DNA from: Candidatus Aminicenantota bacterium
Lineage (GTDB): Bacteria; Acidobacteriota; Aminicenantia; Aminicenantales; UBA8522
Direction of reading: 5' to 3'
NCBI GenBank assembly: GCA_017886205.1
Contig: JAFNEO010000026.1
Coordinates: 1-49,798, forward strand
Length of the DNA stretch: 49,798 bases
Both the position numbers and the translations under genes were made by a program. The notes under the pieces were generated by a model that did no database searches, had not been told where the DNA came from, and saw nothing but the letters and a program-made list of their open reading frames with translations. Positions within the stretch are counted from its first letter, which is position 1, and every line of letters begins with the position of its first letter. Positions 39,713 through 48,065 of this stretch are shown in pieces.

Positions 39713-39784
39713 GTGCCGTCAATAGTCTGGACGATAGCTGACCTTATAGAGTGAGACGGTCGAGCGCAATCGTCCCGAGTCGTC

Positions 39785-39813
39785 TTGACAAAAACCCCCT
39801 TTGCTGCCACACT
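39785..39813 (+). promoter_or_regulatory. possible promoter of the FG-GAP gene
   Basis: TTGACA at 39785-39790 is followed after 17 bp by CACACT, which is a poor -10. It is listed because of the perfect -35 and its position about 60 nt before the gene. Confidence 0.3.
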
Positions 39814-39851
39814 TTTGGCGAAATCGGGCTTACCGAAAAGAGAGTCGGGAA

Positions 39852-41744
39852 ATGATCCACGGGAAAAACGGGCGATTCCCCAAGAGCCGCTCCAGCCTCT
39901 TCCTGTTTGGGCTCATCGGGACGGCCGTCTTTTCCTTCGGCCAGATCCACTTTACGGAAGTCAGCGCGCAGTTCGACGTCCAGGGATACAGCTATTTTGG
40001 CGGGCACGGGGTCGGGGTCTCCTGGGTGGACGTAAACCGGGACGGCCGGATCGACATCTTCGTCAAGAACCAGGGGGCAGACGGCTCGCCCGCGGTCCCC
40101 GATATCCTCTACATCAATTACGGCAGTTATTTCGTCGACGAAGCAGAAGGGCGTGGGGCGGCGGATGCCTATGTCGACGGGACGCACGGCGCCGTTTTCG
40201 TCGACCTGGACAGAGACCGAGATTTCGACCTTTTTGCGTCGACAACATTCGGAGGGATTTCGCCGGCCTATAACCATGTCTACCGAAACAACGGGAACGC
40301 CTTCTTCGAGGACATTACCACCTCTATCGTTCCGGCGCAGACGACCGACCTCACGACGCGCGGCGTCGCGGCGGCCGATTTCGACGGGGACGGAGATATC
40401 GACCTATATTTTACCAACCCGCTCCCTGATCCCGATCCGTTCAACCCTCTTCCGTCCCCTCCCCAGAGCCTCCCCAATTTCTACATCAACAACGGCGACG
40501 GGACATTCACCCCCGAATACCGGGGCATCGACTGGACCGGTTTCACCCAAGGTGTCACCACTGGGGATTATGACGGCGACGGGGACATCGACATCGCCCA
40601 GGCCATGTGGGGACCGCCCTCGACCGTCTACCGCAACAACGGGAGCGGGCACTTCCGGAACGTCGGCGGCCAGGTCGGCCTCTCGGTCACCTCGGGCGAA
40701 TTCGACAACGGCATCGTCTGGGCGGACGTGGACAACGACGGCGACCTCGACCTGGCCATCGTCGGCCGGGGCCGGATCGCCCTTTACAGGAATACAGCCA
40801 ATTATTACTCCCGCTACCGAGTCATCACTTGGACGCTGCCGATCGACGGTTATCACGTGTGCTTCGGGGATTTTGACAATGATACCTTCCTCGAGCTTTA
40901 CCTCTCCGGCGAAAATGTCTATGAGAACGACGGCCAAGGGAATTTCACCGTTGTCCCAGCAGCCGAGTCCGGGCTCGAGGATTCCCTGACCATGGTGGAC
41001 CCCCGGGGCGCCGCCCTGGCGGATTTCGATGGTGACGGCGACCTGGATATCTATGTGACTGATGCGAGAGGCTATAACCGGCTCTTTCGCAATGATCTCA
41101 ATAACTCGGACTGGATCGAGGCCGAGATCATGAATGATCCCCGCGGACATATCGGGAGTATCGGCGCCAAGCTCGACCTCTTCCTGGCCGGTCATGTCGG
41201 CGAGACCGCCTACCTGAAGGGACACCGGGAGGTGACGGGCGAGTACGGCTACCTCGGGCAGGACATGCCTATCGCCCATTTCGGAGCTCCGGCGGCCGGA
41301 GGGGCCAAGTACGACCTGCGGGTGACTTTCCCGGACGGGACGCAGCGGATCTACAGCGGCCTCACTCCCGGTCAGAAAGTCCAGGTGGCCCCGATCTCTC
41401 CGCCCCTCAACCTCCGGGGTGAGAAGATCGAAAACAAAGCGCTCTTCTACCGCGAGACGCTGATCGAGCTGACCTGGGAGCCGAACCCCTTGAACGACGA
41501 CGTTCAGAAGTACAAAGTCTATGAATTGAACCAGGGACAGAACCTGCTGGCAGAACTTCCCGCGAGCCAATTCTCCTATACGCTTCGGAACATGGACAAG
41601 ACCAGGGTTTACCGTTTTGCCGTCACGGCGGTGGACAGCCAGGGCCTGGAAAGCGAGCCGGCGACGATTACGGTCAACGGCGAAGCTCCGGTCGAACGGG
41701 CCAAACGTCGGGGATTAATTAAAACTCTGAGGCGGCCACTGTGA
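39852..41744 (+). CDS. exported FG-GAP/VCBS repeat protein (CRTAC1/ASPIC-UnbV type)
   Basis: This 630-aa protein has a signal segment (SSLFLFGLIGTAVFSFGQ) and repeated calcium-binding FG-GAP/VCBS blades: VSWVDVNRDGRIDIF, VFVDLDRDRDFDLF, ADFDGDGDIDLYF, DYDGDGDIDIAQ, ADVDNDGDLDLA and ADFDGDGDLDIYV. These would form a beta-propeller. An ASPIC/UnbV-like C-terminal region follows (GSIGAKLDLFLAG, ITHF-like PIAHFGAPAAGG, FPDGTQRIYSGL), then a fibronectin III-like domain (LIELTWEPNPLNDDVQKYKVYE). It is probably surface-exposed and adhesive. The ATG at 39852 gives a proper signal peptide. The next gene's GTG overlaps its stop by 4 nt. Confidence 0.83.
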   Translation: MIHGKNGRFPKSRSSLFLFGLIGTAVFSFGQIHFTEVSAQFDVQGYSYFGGHGVGVSWVDVNRDGRIDIFVKNQGADGSPAVPDILYINYGSYFVDEAEGRGAADAYVDGTHGAVFVDLDRDRDFDLFASTTFGGISPAYNHVYRNNGNAFFEDITTSIVPAQTTDLTTRGVAAADFDGDGDIDLYFTNPLPDPDPFNPLPSPPQSLPNFYINNGDGTFTPEYRGIDWTGFTQGVTTGDYDGDGDIDIAQAMWGPPSTVYRNNGSGHFRNVGGQVGLSVTSGEFDNGIVWADVDNDGDLDLAIVGRGRIALYRNTANYYSRYRVITWTLPIDGYHVCFGDFDNDTFLELYLSGENVYENDGQGNFTVVPAAESGLEDSLTMVDPRGAALADFDGDGDLDIYVTDARGYNRLFRNDLNNSDWIEAEIMNDPRGHIGSIGAKLDLFLAGHVGETAYLKGHREVTGEYGYLGQDMPIAHFGAPAAGGAKYDLRVTFPDGTQRIYSGLTPGQKVQVAPISPPLNLRGEKIENKALFYRETLIELTWEPNPLNDDVQKYKVYELNQGQNLLAELPASQFSYTLRNMDKTRVYRFAVTAVDSQGLESEPATITVNGEAPVERAKRRGLIKTLRRPL

Positions 41745-42355
41745 GGAAGATTGTCCCCCTATTTATGGCGCTCTTGTGTTCTGGTCTCGCCCTGTCCCAA
41801 CCCCAGACTCGGATCAAGCTGCTTCCGGACGAGGAGAGGTATTTCACAGTCGGACTGCTCGGGGGCTTTTATTCCCTCCAGGACCAGGTCTTCCAGGAGC
41901 TCTACGGGAAGAGCGCTCCGTTTTTTGGAGCCGAGATAACCCTGCGTTTCCCAATTCGGGAGCCCCACGGCATGGACATAGCGGCCGGCGGACGGACGCT
42001 CACCAAGAAGGGCCTGACCTCATATACAGAAGAAGGCCTCAACCTCCGTCTGACCAACCTCTCTTTTTCCCTGTGCTATTCCTATGATACCGGCAGATTC
42101 GCCCTTTTTCTGGGTCCCGGGATAGAGTATGTCACCTACAAAGAAACCTACGCCGAAACATTCCCCATCGACTCGACGAACGGGAGCCAGACCGGGCTTC
42201 ATCTCACTGGAGGAGGCTATGTCCACTTGACCTCCGGTCTTTCGCTCAAGGGCTACTTCAAGTACTGCAGGGTTGAGATCGACAAGCCGGGGTTCCGGAT
42301 CAACCTGGGCGGGACCGAATGGGGGGTGGGAATCCTTTACCGGTTTTATTTTTAG
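41741..42355 (+). CDS. small outer-membrane beta-barrel protein
   Basis: This 204-aa protein starts at a GTG overlapping the stop of the FG-GAP gene. It has a signal peptide (IVPLFMALLCSGLALSQ). The mature part has about eight alternating beta strands ending in WGVGILYRFYF, with a terminal aromatic residue as in OmpA/OmpX-type barrels. No named family is recognised. Translational coupling suggests that it anchors or assists the FG-GAP protein at the outer membrane, which is inference. It converges on the next gene with a 4-nt overlap. Confidence 0.65.
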   Translation: MRKIVPLFMALLCSGLALSQPQTRIKLLPDEERYFTVGLLGGFYSLQDQVFQELYGKSAPFFGAEITLRFPIREPHGMDIAAGGRTLTKKGLTSYTEEGLNLRLTNLSFSLCYSYDTGRFALFLGPGIEYVTYKETYAETFPIDSTNGSQTGLHLTGGGYVHLTSGLSLKGYFKYCRVEIDKPGFRINLGGTEWGVGILYRFYF

Positions 42356-43425
42356 CGCCGGCCGATCAGCGAATAGGAGAGGAAGCGCATCTCTCGAAGC
42401 CCGAGGGAGACCCGGGCCCGGACCTCGATCATATCGCCGCTGGCGTTTGGGCGCTTGAAGGGGACGACAATGTCTGTCTTCAGTTCGACCGGCGGCACAG
42501 GTTCGACCTCGTCCTTTTTCTTCAGCGCCTTGATAACCTCGAGGATGGCCGCCGGGATGGCCATGATCGGAATGGAGTTGGGGATCTTCGGGTCGTTCTG
42601 GTAGCCGGGGCCAAAGGGGTCATACTTACCGGAGGGGGGTGGGACTTCGATCCCCAGGTCCCGGGTCGAGAACACGGTCTTCCGGCTCGAGGCGAGGAGC
42701 TCCTGCCCAAAGAACATTTCCAGGATGAACTCGTCGTTCCTGGGCCCTCCCGTCGGGCTCCCCAGAATGCCCTGGAGATCCATCTGGACCCCGATGATGA
42801 GCTCGCGGCTGACGACGAGGTCTCCGGCCTTGAACTCCAAGACATAGGGGAAGGCTCCGGGTTCCCGGAAGAGCTTTCTAGCCTGAAGGGCGATCGCGTT
42901 AAACCCGCGGCGGAACTGTCCCCCTTTGAGGATATTTTCGCCGTCCATCAGTTTATAGTAGACATCGCTCGCCATCTCGATACCGAGGAGGACCGTCTCG
43001 GGAGGGCTGGCTGCAGGAGACGTCTCGGCGGGACCTCCCGGTGACACAAACCCGATCTTGAGCACCCATGGATAGCGCAGCTGCCATTCCCGGAGATAGC
43101 GAAGCACGCTGTTCCGGGTAGACAGGGGGAGGAAGTTAAACCCCAGGCCGACGGCGCCGTACTTCTCGAAATATTCCCCCAGCCTCTGGTACTCGTTCTT
43201 CCTGTCACCGAGCTGGCTATGGAGGTAGGCCAGCATTCCGCAGGCCACGGGCTTGTCCTCGTCGGTGAGTGAGTCGATCTCCCCTGTGAGGAAACCGACG
43301 GCTCCTTTAAAATCGCCGGCCTTCTCTTTGCCGAAGTAATTGGCGAGCTCGGCCCGCCAGTCGGTGGACGCTCGGGCGGCGCCGAGGGCGGCGAGGAGCG
43401 CGAGGCAGGCGATTTTTTTTTTCAT
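42352..43425 (-). CDS. exported protein co-encoded with TonB, unknown function
   Basis: This 357-aa protein has a signal peptide (IACLALLAALGAARA). The N-terminal about 85 residues look TPR-like (KGAVGFLTGEIDSLTDEDKPVACGMLAYLHSQLGD). The rest is beta-rich, with phrases such as VLEFKAGDLVVSRELIIGV and DMIEVRARVSLGLREM. No family is recognised. Its ATG overlaps the TonB stop by 4 nt, so it is translated from the TonB message and probably works in the same envelope process. It may be a periplasmic accessory of TonB energisation, but nothing in the sequence proves this. Confidence 0.6.
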   Translation of the reverse strand: MKKKIACLALLAALGAARASTDWRAELANYFGKEKAGDFKGAVGFLTGEIDSLTDEDKPVACGMLAYLHSQLGDRKNEYQRLGEYFEKYGAVGLGFNFLPLSTRNSVLRYLREWQLRYPWVLKIGFVSPGGPAETSPAASPPETVLLGIEMASDVYYKLMDGENILKGGQFRRGFNAIALQARKLFREPGAFPYVLEFKAGDLVVSRELIIGVQMDLQGILGSPTGGPRNDEFILEMFFGQELLASSRKTVFSTRDLGIEVPPPSGKYDPFGPGYQNDPKIPNSIPIMAIPAAILEVIKALKKKDEVEPVPPVELKTDIVVPFKRPNASGDMIEVRARVSLGLREMRFLSYSLIGRR

Positions 43426-44327
43426 TCTATCGAAAAGACGAGCGCGATCTCGAGGCTGGCGGCGGGAAAGTCATCCGGCAGAGGGGGAAGCGGCGAGCTC
43501 AGCTCGATGGCGAAGCGCGCCGCCTGGTCGAAGGTCCGGTCCTCAGACGAAGAGACGACTTCCATGTTCGAGACCTGGCCGCTCTTTTGGAGGACGATGA
43601 CGATCTCGACCGCTGAGTCCAGGTTAGCCGGCCGTGTGAGTGGGATATCCCAATTCTTCTGGATGACCTCGACGACCTTGCTCGCCCAGGGCGCAAGGTT
43701 GTATCTCTTTACGGAGGCGGACGTGGTCATCCGGCCCCGGAGATCCCCCCGGACGCGCCTCCCGCCGATCGAGCCGCTGGTGTATGACCAGCGCCCTCCC
43801 GTCGAGCTGCTGGAAAGATACTTGCGCCAGTCCACGTCTTTGGGCGGCACCGGCGTTCGGGCCAGAGCATCGGCTTGGCCTTTCTTGCGGTCAGACAGGG
43901 GCAGCCGGAGCCTGTCTGCAGAGGCGATCCCCGGCTGTCCCGGCGGCGCCTGGTCCAGCCGGAATCCCTCGCTGAACTTGGGCTCAAAGGCTTCGATGGC
44001 CGCGGCCTCCTGAGGTTCCTCCAATGCGGGAATCTCCTGGGGTTGAACTCCCGCTTCGCGGGGGAGCGTCCGGCTGGGCAAGAACTCGGGGAAGCCTTCG
44101 GTCACGGCCGGCAGGTTGGCCGGATTGCGGGCCCTTTTGGAAAGTTCAAGCGGAGGCGGCGGGACGATGACGACCGAGGTGACCTGCTCCTTGAACTCGA
44201 GGATTCGGACAGAGACGAAATGGGCGGCTAAAAAGTAGAGAACCCCGGCATGGACAAGAAGAGAGACGAGCAGACTGAAGCCGTGATTGAAAATCTCCGG
44301 CCTGTTCCTGAAAATGCTCGCCTTCAT
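43422..44327 (-). CDS. TonB-like energy transducer
   Basis: This 301-aa protein has one N-terminal TM helix (GFSLLVSLLVHAGVLYFLAAHFV, preceded by basic residues). A Pro/Glu-rich periplasmic spacer follows. The TonB C-terminal domain comes last: YNLAPWASKVVEVIQKNWDIP, SAVEIVIVLQKSGQVSNMEVVSSS and FDQAARFAIELSSPLPPLPDDF. It should carry proton-motive energy from ExbBD to outer-membrane receptors such as the one at 18252-21323. ExbBD are not in the window. The ATG at 44327 is chosen because TATAAT ends 6 nt upstream; a GTG three bases earlier would precede the predicted transcript start. Confidence 0.85.
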   Translation of the reverse strand: MKASIFRNRPEIFNHGFSLLVSLLVHAGVLYFLAAHFVSVRILEFKEQVTSVVIVPPPPLELSKRARNPANLPAVTEGFPEFLPSRTLPREAGVQPQEIPALEEPQEAAAIEAFEPKFSEGFRLDQAPPGQPGIASADRLRLPLSDRKKGQADALARTPVPPKDVDWRKYLSSSSTGGRWSYTSGSIGGRRVRGDLRGRMTTSASVKRYNLAPWASKVVEVIQKNWDIPLTRPANLDSAVEIVIVLQKSGQVSNMEVVSSSEDRTFDQAARFAIELSSPLPPLPDDFPAASLEIALVFSIE

Positions 44328-44333
44328 CACTCA

Positions 44334-44339
44334 ATTATA
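44334..44339 (-). promoter_or_regulatory. leaderless -10 box of the tonB operon
   Basis: A consensus TATAAT on the minus strand ends 6 nt before the ATG at 44327. No Shine-Dalgarno sequence is present and the -35 region is not clear. Confidence 0.55.
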
Positions 44340-44578
44340 ATACACATCTATATAGAAACCGAGCCGGGAAGAGAACGTTGCGTCGTTTTGGAGCAAAGCC
44401 GCCGTATCAGCGTGGGACTACAGATCGAAAAATACCCTCTTTATGGGCGGGGAGCTATTCCCCGGGGGACGAACATGATCAGGGGCACCCTGTTGGAATA
44501 GGTATCAATAGAAGGGAAATGAAACGCGCGGCCGGAGTTGAATCGTCGATCGGCCCGGCAGAGGGGCCTTCGACTTCG

Positions 44579-45847
44579 TCATCGCTGAGCGTAGATGCGA
44601 GATAGACGAACCTGTTCAGGGTCCTCCGGCCGCGCCTGCAGTGCTGCCGTAATCGCTTCATCGCCCTTGAGCGCGTGGGAGGGCCGGGGGTGGTGGTCGT
44701 CAAAGACGTGCAGCCGGTCCGGCCGCTCGATGGTGATACGATTTTCATCAATCCCTTCATAACAGACAGGGTCGGCGACCCGGCTGAGGTCGAGGCCAAG
44801 GTGCCTGGCGAAGAACTTGAATGCGGCCGCTCTCTTGGACGGACCGTAGTCATGCCCCTCGGCGGCCAGGTGGACGTTCTCGACCTTGTCAGCGGCACCG
44901 AATAGGCGGTAGACATTTTGAACGTAGGGGAACTCAACCTGGGGATTGTTCTTAGTCCAATCCTCGCCGCAGGAGAGAAGGAGCTGAGGCCGGGGAGCAG
45001 TCAGGGCGGCGATATCGGCATTGTTGGTGATATGAAACTTGCTCCGGTGGATGGGCATCCCGCTCTCGCAGTTGCAGCCGCCGAAGAAGTGGGCCGAGAC
45101 CATGACAACCGGGACGGACACGGCCACGCGGTCATCAACGGCGGCGAGGAGGAAGGTCTGCGTCCCGCCGCCCGAGGCTCCCGTAATCCCAACACGCCTC
45201 ATGTCGACCTCGTCCAACGATTCCAGAAAATCGAGACAGCGGATGCTGTCCCAGATCTGAAGCGCTAGGACAAGCGGATGATCGTGAGTAGTCTGGGTCG
45301 AATCTCCCCAGCCCACCATGTCGTAAGAAAAGACGACGGCCCCCATTCGGGCCAGCATAGCACAGCGGACCTGCATGTCCGGCCGGAAGCGGCCGCCGCC
45401 CCCGGGATAGGTGAAGTGTCCGTGCGGACATAGGACGGCGGCATAAGGTGGCTTTCCGAGTTTCGGCCGGTAGAGGTTCCCGGTCACGAAGAAGCCGGGC
45501 AGGCTCTCGAAGGCGACATTCTCGACGCTGTAGCCGTCATGGTCCCGCCGGCTGTGGACAATCGGGTTGAGGGCGCAATTATTGGGTGGGGGCAACAGAC
45601 CGGCTCCCCTGAGTATTCCTTCGCGGACGCGCTGGGCGCGGGCTCTCCATTCAGCGACGGTCGAATAGCCGCGCGCGAATTCAGCCAGCTGATGTCTGGC
45701 GGCGGGCTCGCTGAGATAATTGCCTTGGCAGAGCTCGGGCCCACCCGCGGATTCCTGTCGGCCTTCTCCGGAAGAGGATAGCCCAAACAGAAGCATGATC
45801 ATAAAAACCGGCCTGAGAAGGCAGAGAAACGTTCGCTTTCGACTCAT
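44579..45847 (-). CDS. exported alpha/beta-hydrolase (acetyl xylan esterase-like)
   Basis: This 422-aa protein has a signal peptide ([15 protein letters not shown]). The hydrolase motifs are [13 protein letters not shown] with the nucleophile Ser at about 225, CGEDWTK with Asp at about 296 and [12 protein letters not shown] with His at about 332. [14 protein letters not shown] provides the oxyanion-side HGH. The family includes acetyl xylan and related carbohydrate esterases as well as many uncharacterised planctomycete and acidobacterial secreted hydrolases. The likely role is deacylation of plant or microbial polysaccharides outside the cytoplasm. It stands alone, with no obvious Shine-Dalgarno and an unclear promoter. 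Confidence 0.75.
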   Translation of the reverse strand: MSRKRTFLCLLRPVFMIMLLFGLSSSGEGRQESAGGPELCQGNYLSEPAARHQLAEFARGYSTVAEWRARAQRVREGILRGAGLLPPPNNCALNPIVHSRRDHDGYSVENVAFESLPGFFVTGNLYRPKLGKPPYAAVLCPHGHFTYPGGGGRFRPDMQVRCAMLARMGAVVFSYDMVGWGDSTQTTHDHPLVLALQIWDSIRCLDFLESLDEVDMRRVGITGASGGGTQTFLLAAVDDRVAVSVPVVMVSAHFFGGCNCESGMPIHRSKFHITNNADIAALTAPRPQLLLSCGEDWTKNNPQVEFPYVQNVYRLFGAADKVENVHLAAEGHDYGPSKRAAAFKFFARHLGLDLSRVADPVCYEGIDENRITIERPDRLHVFDDHHPRPSHALKGDEAITAALQARPEDPEQVRLSRIYAQR

Positions 45848-45950
45848 GGGACTTCCTCGCTCGCTCCATCATAGACAAGGAGAAATAGGGAATCAACAGG
45901 AAACTGGAAAGGCTCTCTTTAGGGAAGGGAGGTTCCTCATATAACTAATT

Positions 45951-46075
45951 TATAATCAATAATTTAATTAATAATATATGGCTTCCTGAGCGGGGAGTGC
46001 CTCCGGGGCGCGGAACGGGAGGCAAAACATTGTCATGTTATTGATAATAATATATTTAATATAGAATTGCCGGCC
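45951..46075. repeat. AT-rich flanks around a GC-rich hairpin core
   Basis: Two AT-only-like stretches carry the inverted octamer ATCAATAA (45955-45962) / TTATTGAT (46038-46045). They surround a GC-rich core in which TGCCTCC (45998-46004) pairs with GGAGGCA (46018-46024) around 13 nt. The contrast in composition is sharp for this GC-rich region. It may be a small non-autonomous element, a structured RNA or a binding site for a nucleoid protein. Confidence 0.5.
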
Positions 46076-46114
46076 CTGGCCTGTTCCCTGTCACTTTTTT
46101 CCCGCATCTTCCGT

Positions 46115-46144
46115 TTGACTGGCGGAGGCCGATTGTGGTATAAA
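46115..46144 (+). promoter_or_regulatory. promoter of the JAMM-GNAT pair
   Basis: TTGACT (46115-46120), an 18-bp spacer and TATAAA (46139-46144) with an upstream TG-G give a good promoter. The leader to the ATG at 46198 is about 45 nt and lacks a clear Shine-Dalgarno sequence. Confidence 0.6.
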
Positions 46145-46197
46145 CAATGAACCCCCATTGCCGAATATCAGGGGATTAAGAACACCCGTCTTCGCCC

Positions 46198-46638
46198 ATG
46201 AGACTCTTCATCAACGAGAGCGACCTGAACCGATTCAAGCGGCGGGCGGCCCGCGGCTATCCCCGCGAGGTCTACGGCATCATGCTTGGGAAACGCCTGG
46301 CCAACCGGACCTTCAAGATCATGCAGATCGTCATCCCGCCGATCGTCGAGGCGACCTACGACTATGTGATCCCCGATTATGGCAAGATCGAGGAGATCGT
46401 CTCCACGAGCGACCTTGACTACATCGGGTCGATCCACTCCCATCCCCAGGCCCCGCCGACCATCTCCACCCACGACTACCAGTATTGGGACAAAGACCGG
46501 GTGGTCGGTATCCTGAGCGTCCGCAAGCGCAACATCTACAAGGTCACCGAGCTCAAGTTCTGGCGCAAGAACGCCGCCTTGCCGGTCAAGTTCAAGACTT
46601 TCAAACCGGGTGAGAACGGGCGCAACAAATCGGGCTGA
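46198..46638 (+). CDS. JAMM/MPN+ metalloprotease-like protein with intact metal site
   Basis: This 146-aa protein has the complete JAMM motif: Glu24 in PREVYGIMLG, His80 and His82 in GSIHSHPQAPPTI, Ser90 and Asp93 in STHDYQYW. The length is that of a single catalytic domain. Bacterial and archaeal JAMM proteins cleave isopeptide or peptide bonds after ubiquitin-like or sulfur-carrier proteins, or process small conjugates. The substrate here is unknown and no ubiquitin-like or E1-like gene is in view. The double-GNAT gene starts one base after its stop, so they form one transcript. A metal-less relative is at 5159-5560. Confidence 0.85.
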   Translation: MRLFINESDLNRFKRRAARGYPREVYGIMLGKRLANRTFKIMQIVIPPIVEATYDYVIPDYGKIEEIVSTSDLDYIGSIHSHPQAPPTISTHDYQYWDKDRVVGILSVRKRNIYKVTELKFWRKNAALPVKFKTFKPGENGRNKSG

Positions 46639-46639
46639 G

Positions 46640-47704
46640 ATGACGGACCCCACGGAACTCTCCCTGGAGCCGTTTCGCGGGGACTTCGAAGGCCTGGAGA
46701 AAATGGCCCACTCGTCCTGGCGGGACGAGTACGGGGTCTCCTCCTTTCCTAACTTCTATCGTCCCGCGTTCCTCCGCTATCTCTTCGGCCGGACCAAGGA
46801 GAAGGACCATCTCCTCGCCGCCTACCGGGGAGAGGAGATCGTCTCTTTTCTGGGGAATATCCCGCACACCTTCCAATTCCGCGGCCGTATCTATCGCGGG
46901 ACCTGGAGCTGCCTGCTGGTCACTCGAAAAGAGCTGCTGCGCAAGGGCCATGCGGCGGCGATCATCAACGAAGCGCTCCGGATCAACCAGAAATACAAGT
47001 ACGATTTCGCCCTGGCCACCTTCGAGACCGGACACCGCTCCACCTTGATGCTGCGCAAGCTCCAGGCCGAGGGGAACCGGCTGGAATGGATGAAACGGTT
47101 GCGGGTGATCGCTCGGATCCTCGACCTGAGACGCGTGGGCGCGTCGGAGGGCCTCAAGACTTGGGAAAAGGCGGCTGTCAAACTCATCGGGGGGGATCGA
47201 CGTCCGAAAAAAGGCGGCGATGCCGCGGTCAGGGAATACCGTCCCGAAGACCTCGGGGCCTGCCTGGCGCTGTTCAACGCCTATCGGGATAAGATCGAGC
47301 TGGCGCGAGTTTGGGAATCCGATGAGCTGGCCTGGGAGCTGGCCTGTCTTAATATCGCCCAAACCCTGGTCTATGAAAAAGACGGCCGCGTCGCGGGAGC
47401 GATCAATTTCATCTGCCATGACCATCTCGGCAAGACCAAAGAGCGCTGGGCCTGGATCAATCACGTCGCCTATCCCGACCTCACTCCGCGCGAGAGGTTC
47501 CTGTTCATCCAGGCGTTTTTGCGCTTCATTCGGGCCCAAGACTTCATCGGCGCCATCGAGTGGACCAAAGATTACTATCCTATGGGACCCTTCTACCGCG
47601 CCCATTTTTTTCCCTATTTCCGGTCGGTCAACCTGTATTCCTGGACCTTCAACTCGGAGATCAGCTTGAGCAAGGTCCGGAAGTGCAACGAGATTCTGGT
47701 TTAA
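46640..47704 (+). CDS. protein with two GNAT acetyltransferase-like domains
   Basis: This 354-aa protein seems to hold two GNAT folds. The N-terminal one (about 5-165) shows LLAAYRGEEIVSFLGNI and TRKELLRKGHAAAIINEALR, a V-x-x-x-x-R-x-x-G-like cofactor loop. The C-terminal one (about 200-340) includes VREYRPEDLGACLALFNAYRD, LVYEKDGRVAGAINF and a terminal aromatic segment. Only the first has a convincing acetyl-CoA loop, so the second may be structural. It is co-transcribed with the JAMM gene 1 nt upstream. A role in acylating a protein or amine is inferred. Confidence 0.7.
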   Translation: MTDPTELSLEPFRGDFEGLEKMAHSSWRDEYGVSSFPNFYRPAFLRYLFGRTKEKDHLLAAYRGEEIVSFLGNIPHTFQFRGRIYRGTWSCLLVTRKELLRKGHAAAIINEALRINQKYKYDFALATFETGHRSTLMLRKLQAEGNRLEWMKRLRVIARILDLRRVGASEGLKTWEKAAVKLIGGDRRPKKGGDAAVREYRPEDLGACLALFNAYRDKIELARVWESDELAWELACLNIAQTLVYEKDGRVAGAINFICHDHLGKTKERWAWINHVAYPDLTPRERFLFIQAFLRFIRAQDFIGAIEWTKDYYPMGPFYRAHFFPYFRSVNLYSWTFNSEISLSKVRKCNEILV

Positions 47705-47707
47705 CGG

Positions 47708-47751
47708 TTGACTATTCGCGGGTCAATTGCTAACCTTGAATCAGGTGGAGG
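47708..47751 (+). promoter_or_regulatory. promoter and Shine-Dalgarno of the ABM-fold gene
   Basis: TTGACT (47708-47713), a 17-bp spacer and TAACCT (47731-47736) are followed by GGAGG at 47747-47751, five bases before the ATG at 47757. Confidence 0.45.
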
Positions 47752-47756
47752 GTGTT

Positions 47757-48065
47757 ATGTTCGCACGTGTCCTCAGGAGCCAGCTGAAAATCGATAAGAT
47801 AGCCGAGGCGACCCGGACTTTTCGAGAAATCGTCATCCCACTATGCCGGAAGCAGCGGGGCTTCAAGGGTGGCTACTACATGAGCGACGCGAAAACCGGA
47901 GAGTCCGTAGCTATGACCCTCTGGGAGAGCGAGGAAGCCATGCTGGCGAACGAAGCGAGTCTTTTTTTTCAGGAGCAGGTGGCCCGCTTTATCCCGTTCT
48001 ATGCCACGGCGCCCATCCGCGAGGCCTTTGAGGTGGCCATCCGGGAAGAAGCCAAGAAGTCCTAG
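47757..48065 (+). CDS. small antibiotic-biosynthesis-monooxygenase (ABM) fold protein
   Basis: This 102-aa protein has the ABM/Dabb ferredoxin-like pattern: FARVLRSQLKIDKIAEATRTF (strand, helix), IVIPLCRKQRGFKGGYYMSD, then ESVAMTLWESEEAMLANEAS. The family is mostly dimeric and cytoplasmic, with roles from quinone or haem oxidation to simple small-molecule binding. No catalytic residue can be chosen here. The ATG with GGAGG upstream is preferred to an upstream in-frame start at 47727. Its stop overlaps the convergent DUF5916 gene by 4 nt. Confidence 0.7.
   Translation: MFARVLRSQLKIDKIAEATRTFREIVIPLCRKQRGFKGGYYMSDAKTGESVAMTLWESEEAMLANEASLFFQEQVARFIPFYATAPIREAFEVAIREEAKKS

Larger units (their letters stand above)
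45848..46197. other. intergenic region with an AT-rich symmetrical element
   Basis: No gene is seen in these 350 bases. They contain the AT-rich element at 45951-46075 and the promoter of the JAMM-GNAT genes. Confidence 0.6.

Noticed and set aside
46147..46179. A ten-codon leader peptide in front of the JAMM gene
   Set aside because: Its ATG lies only 2 nt after the -10 box, so it would precede the transcript start.
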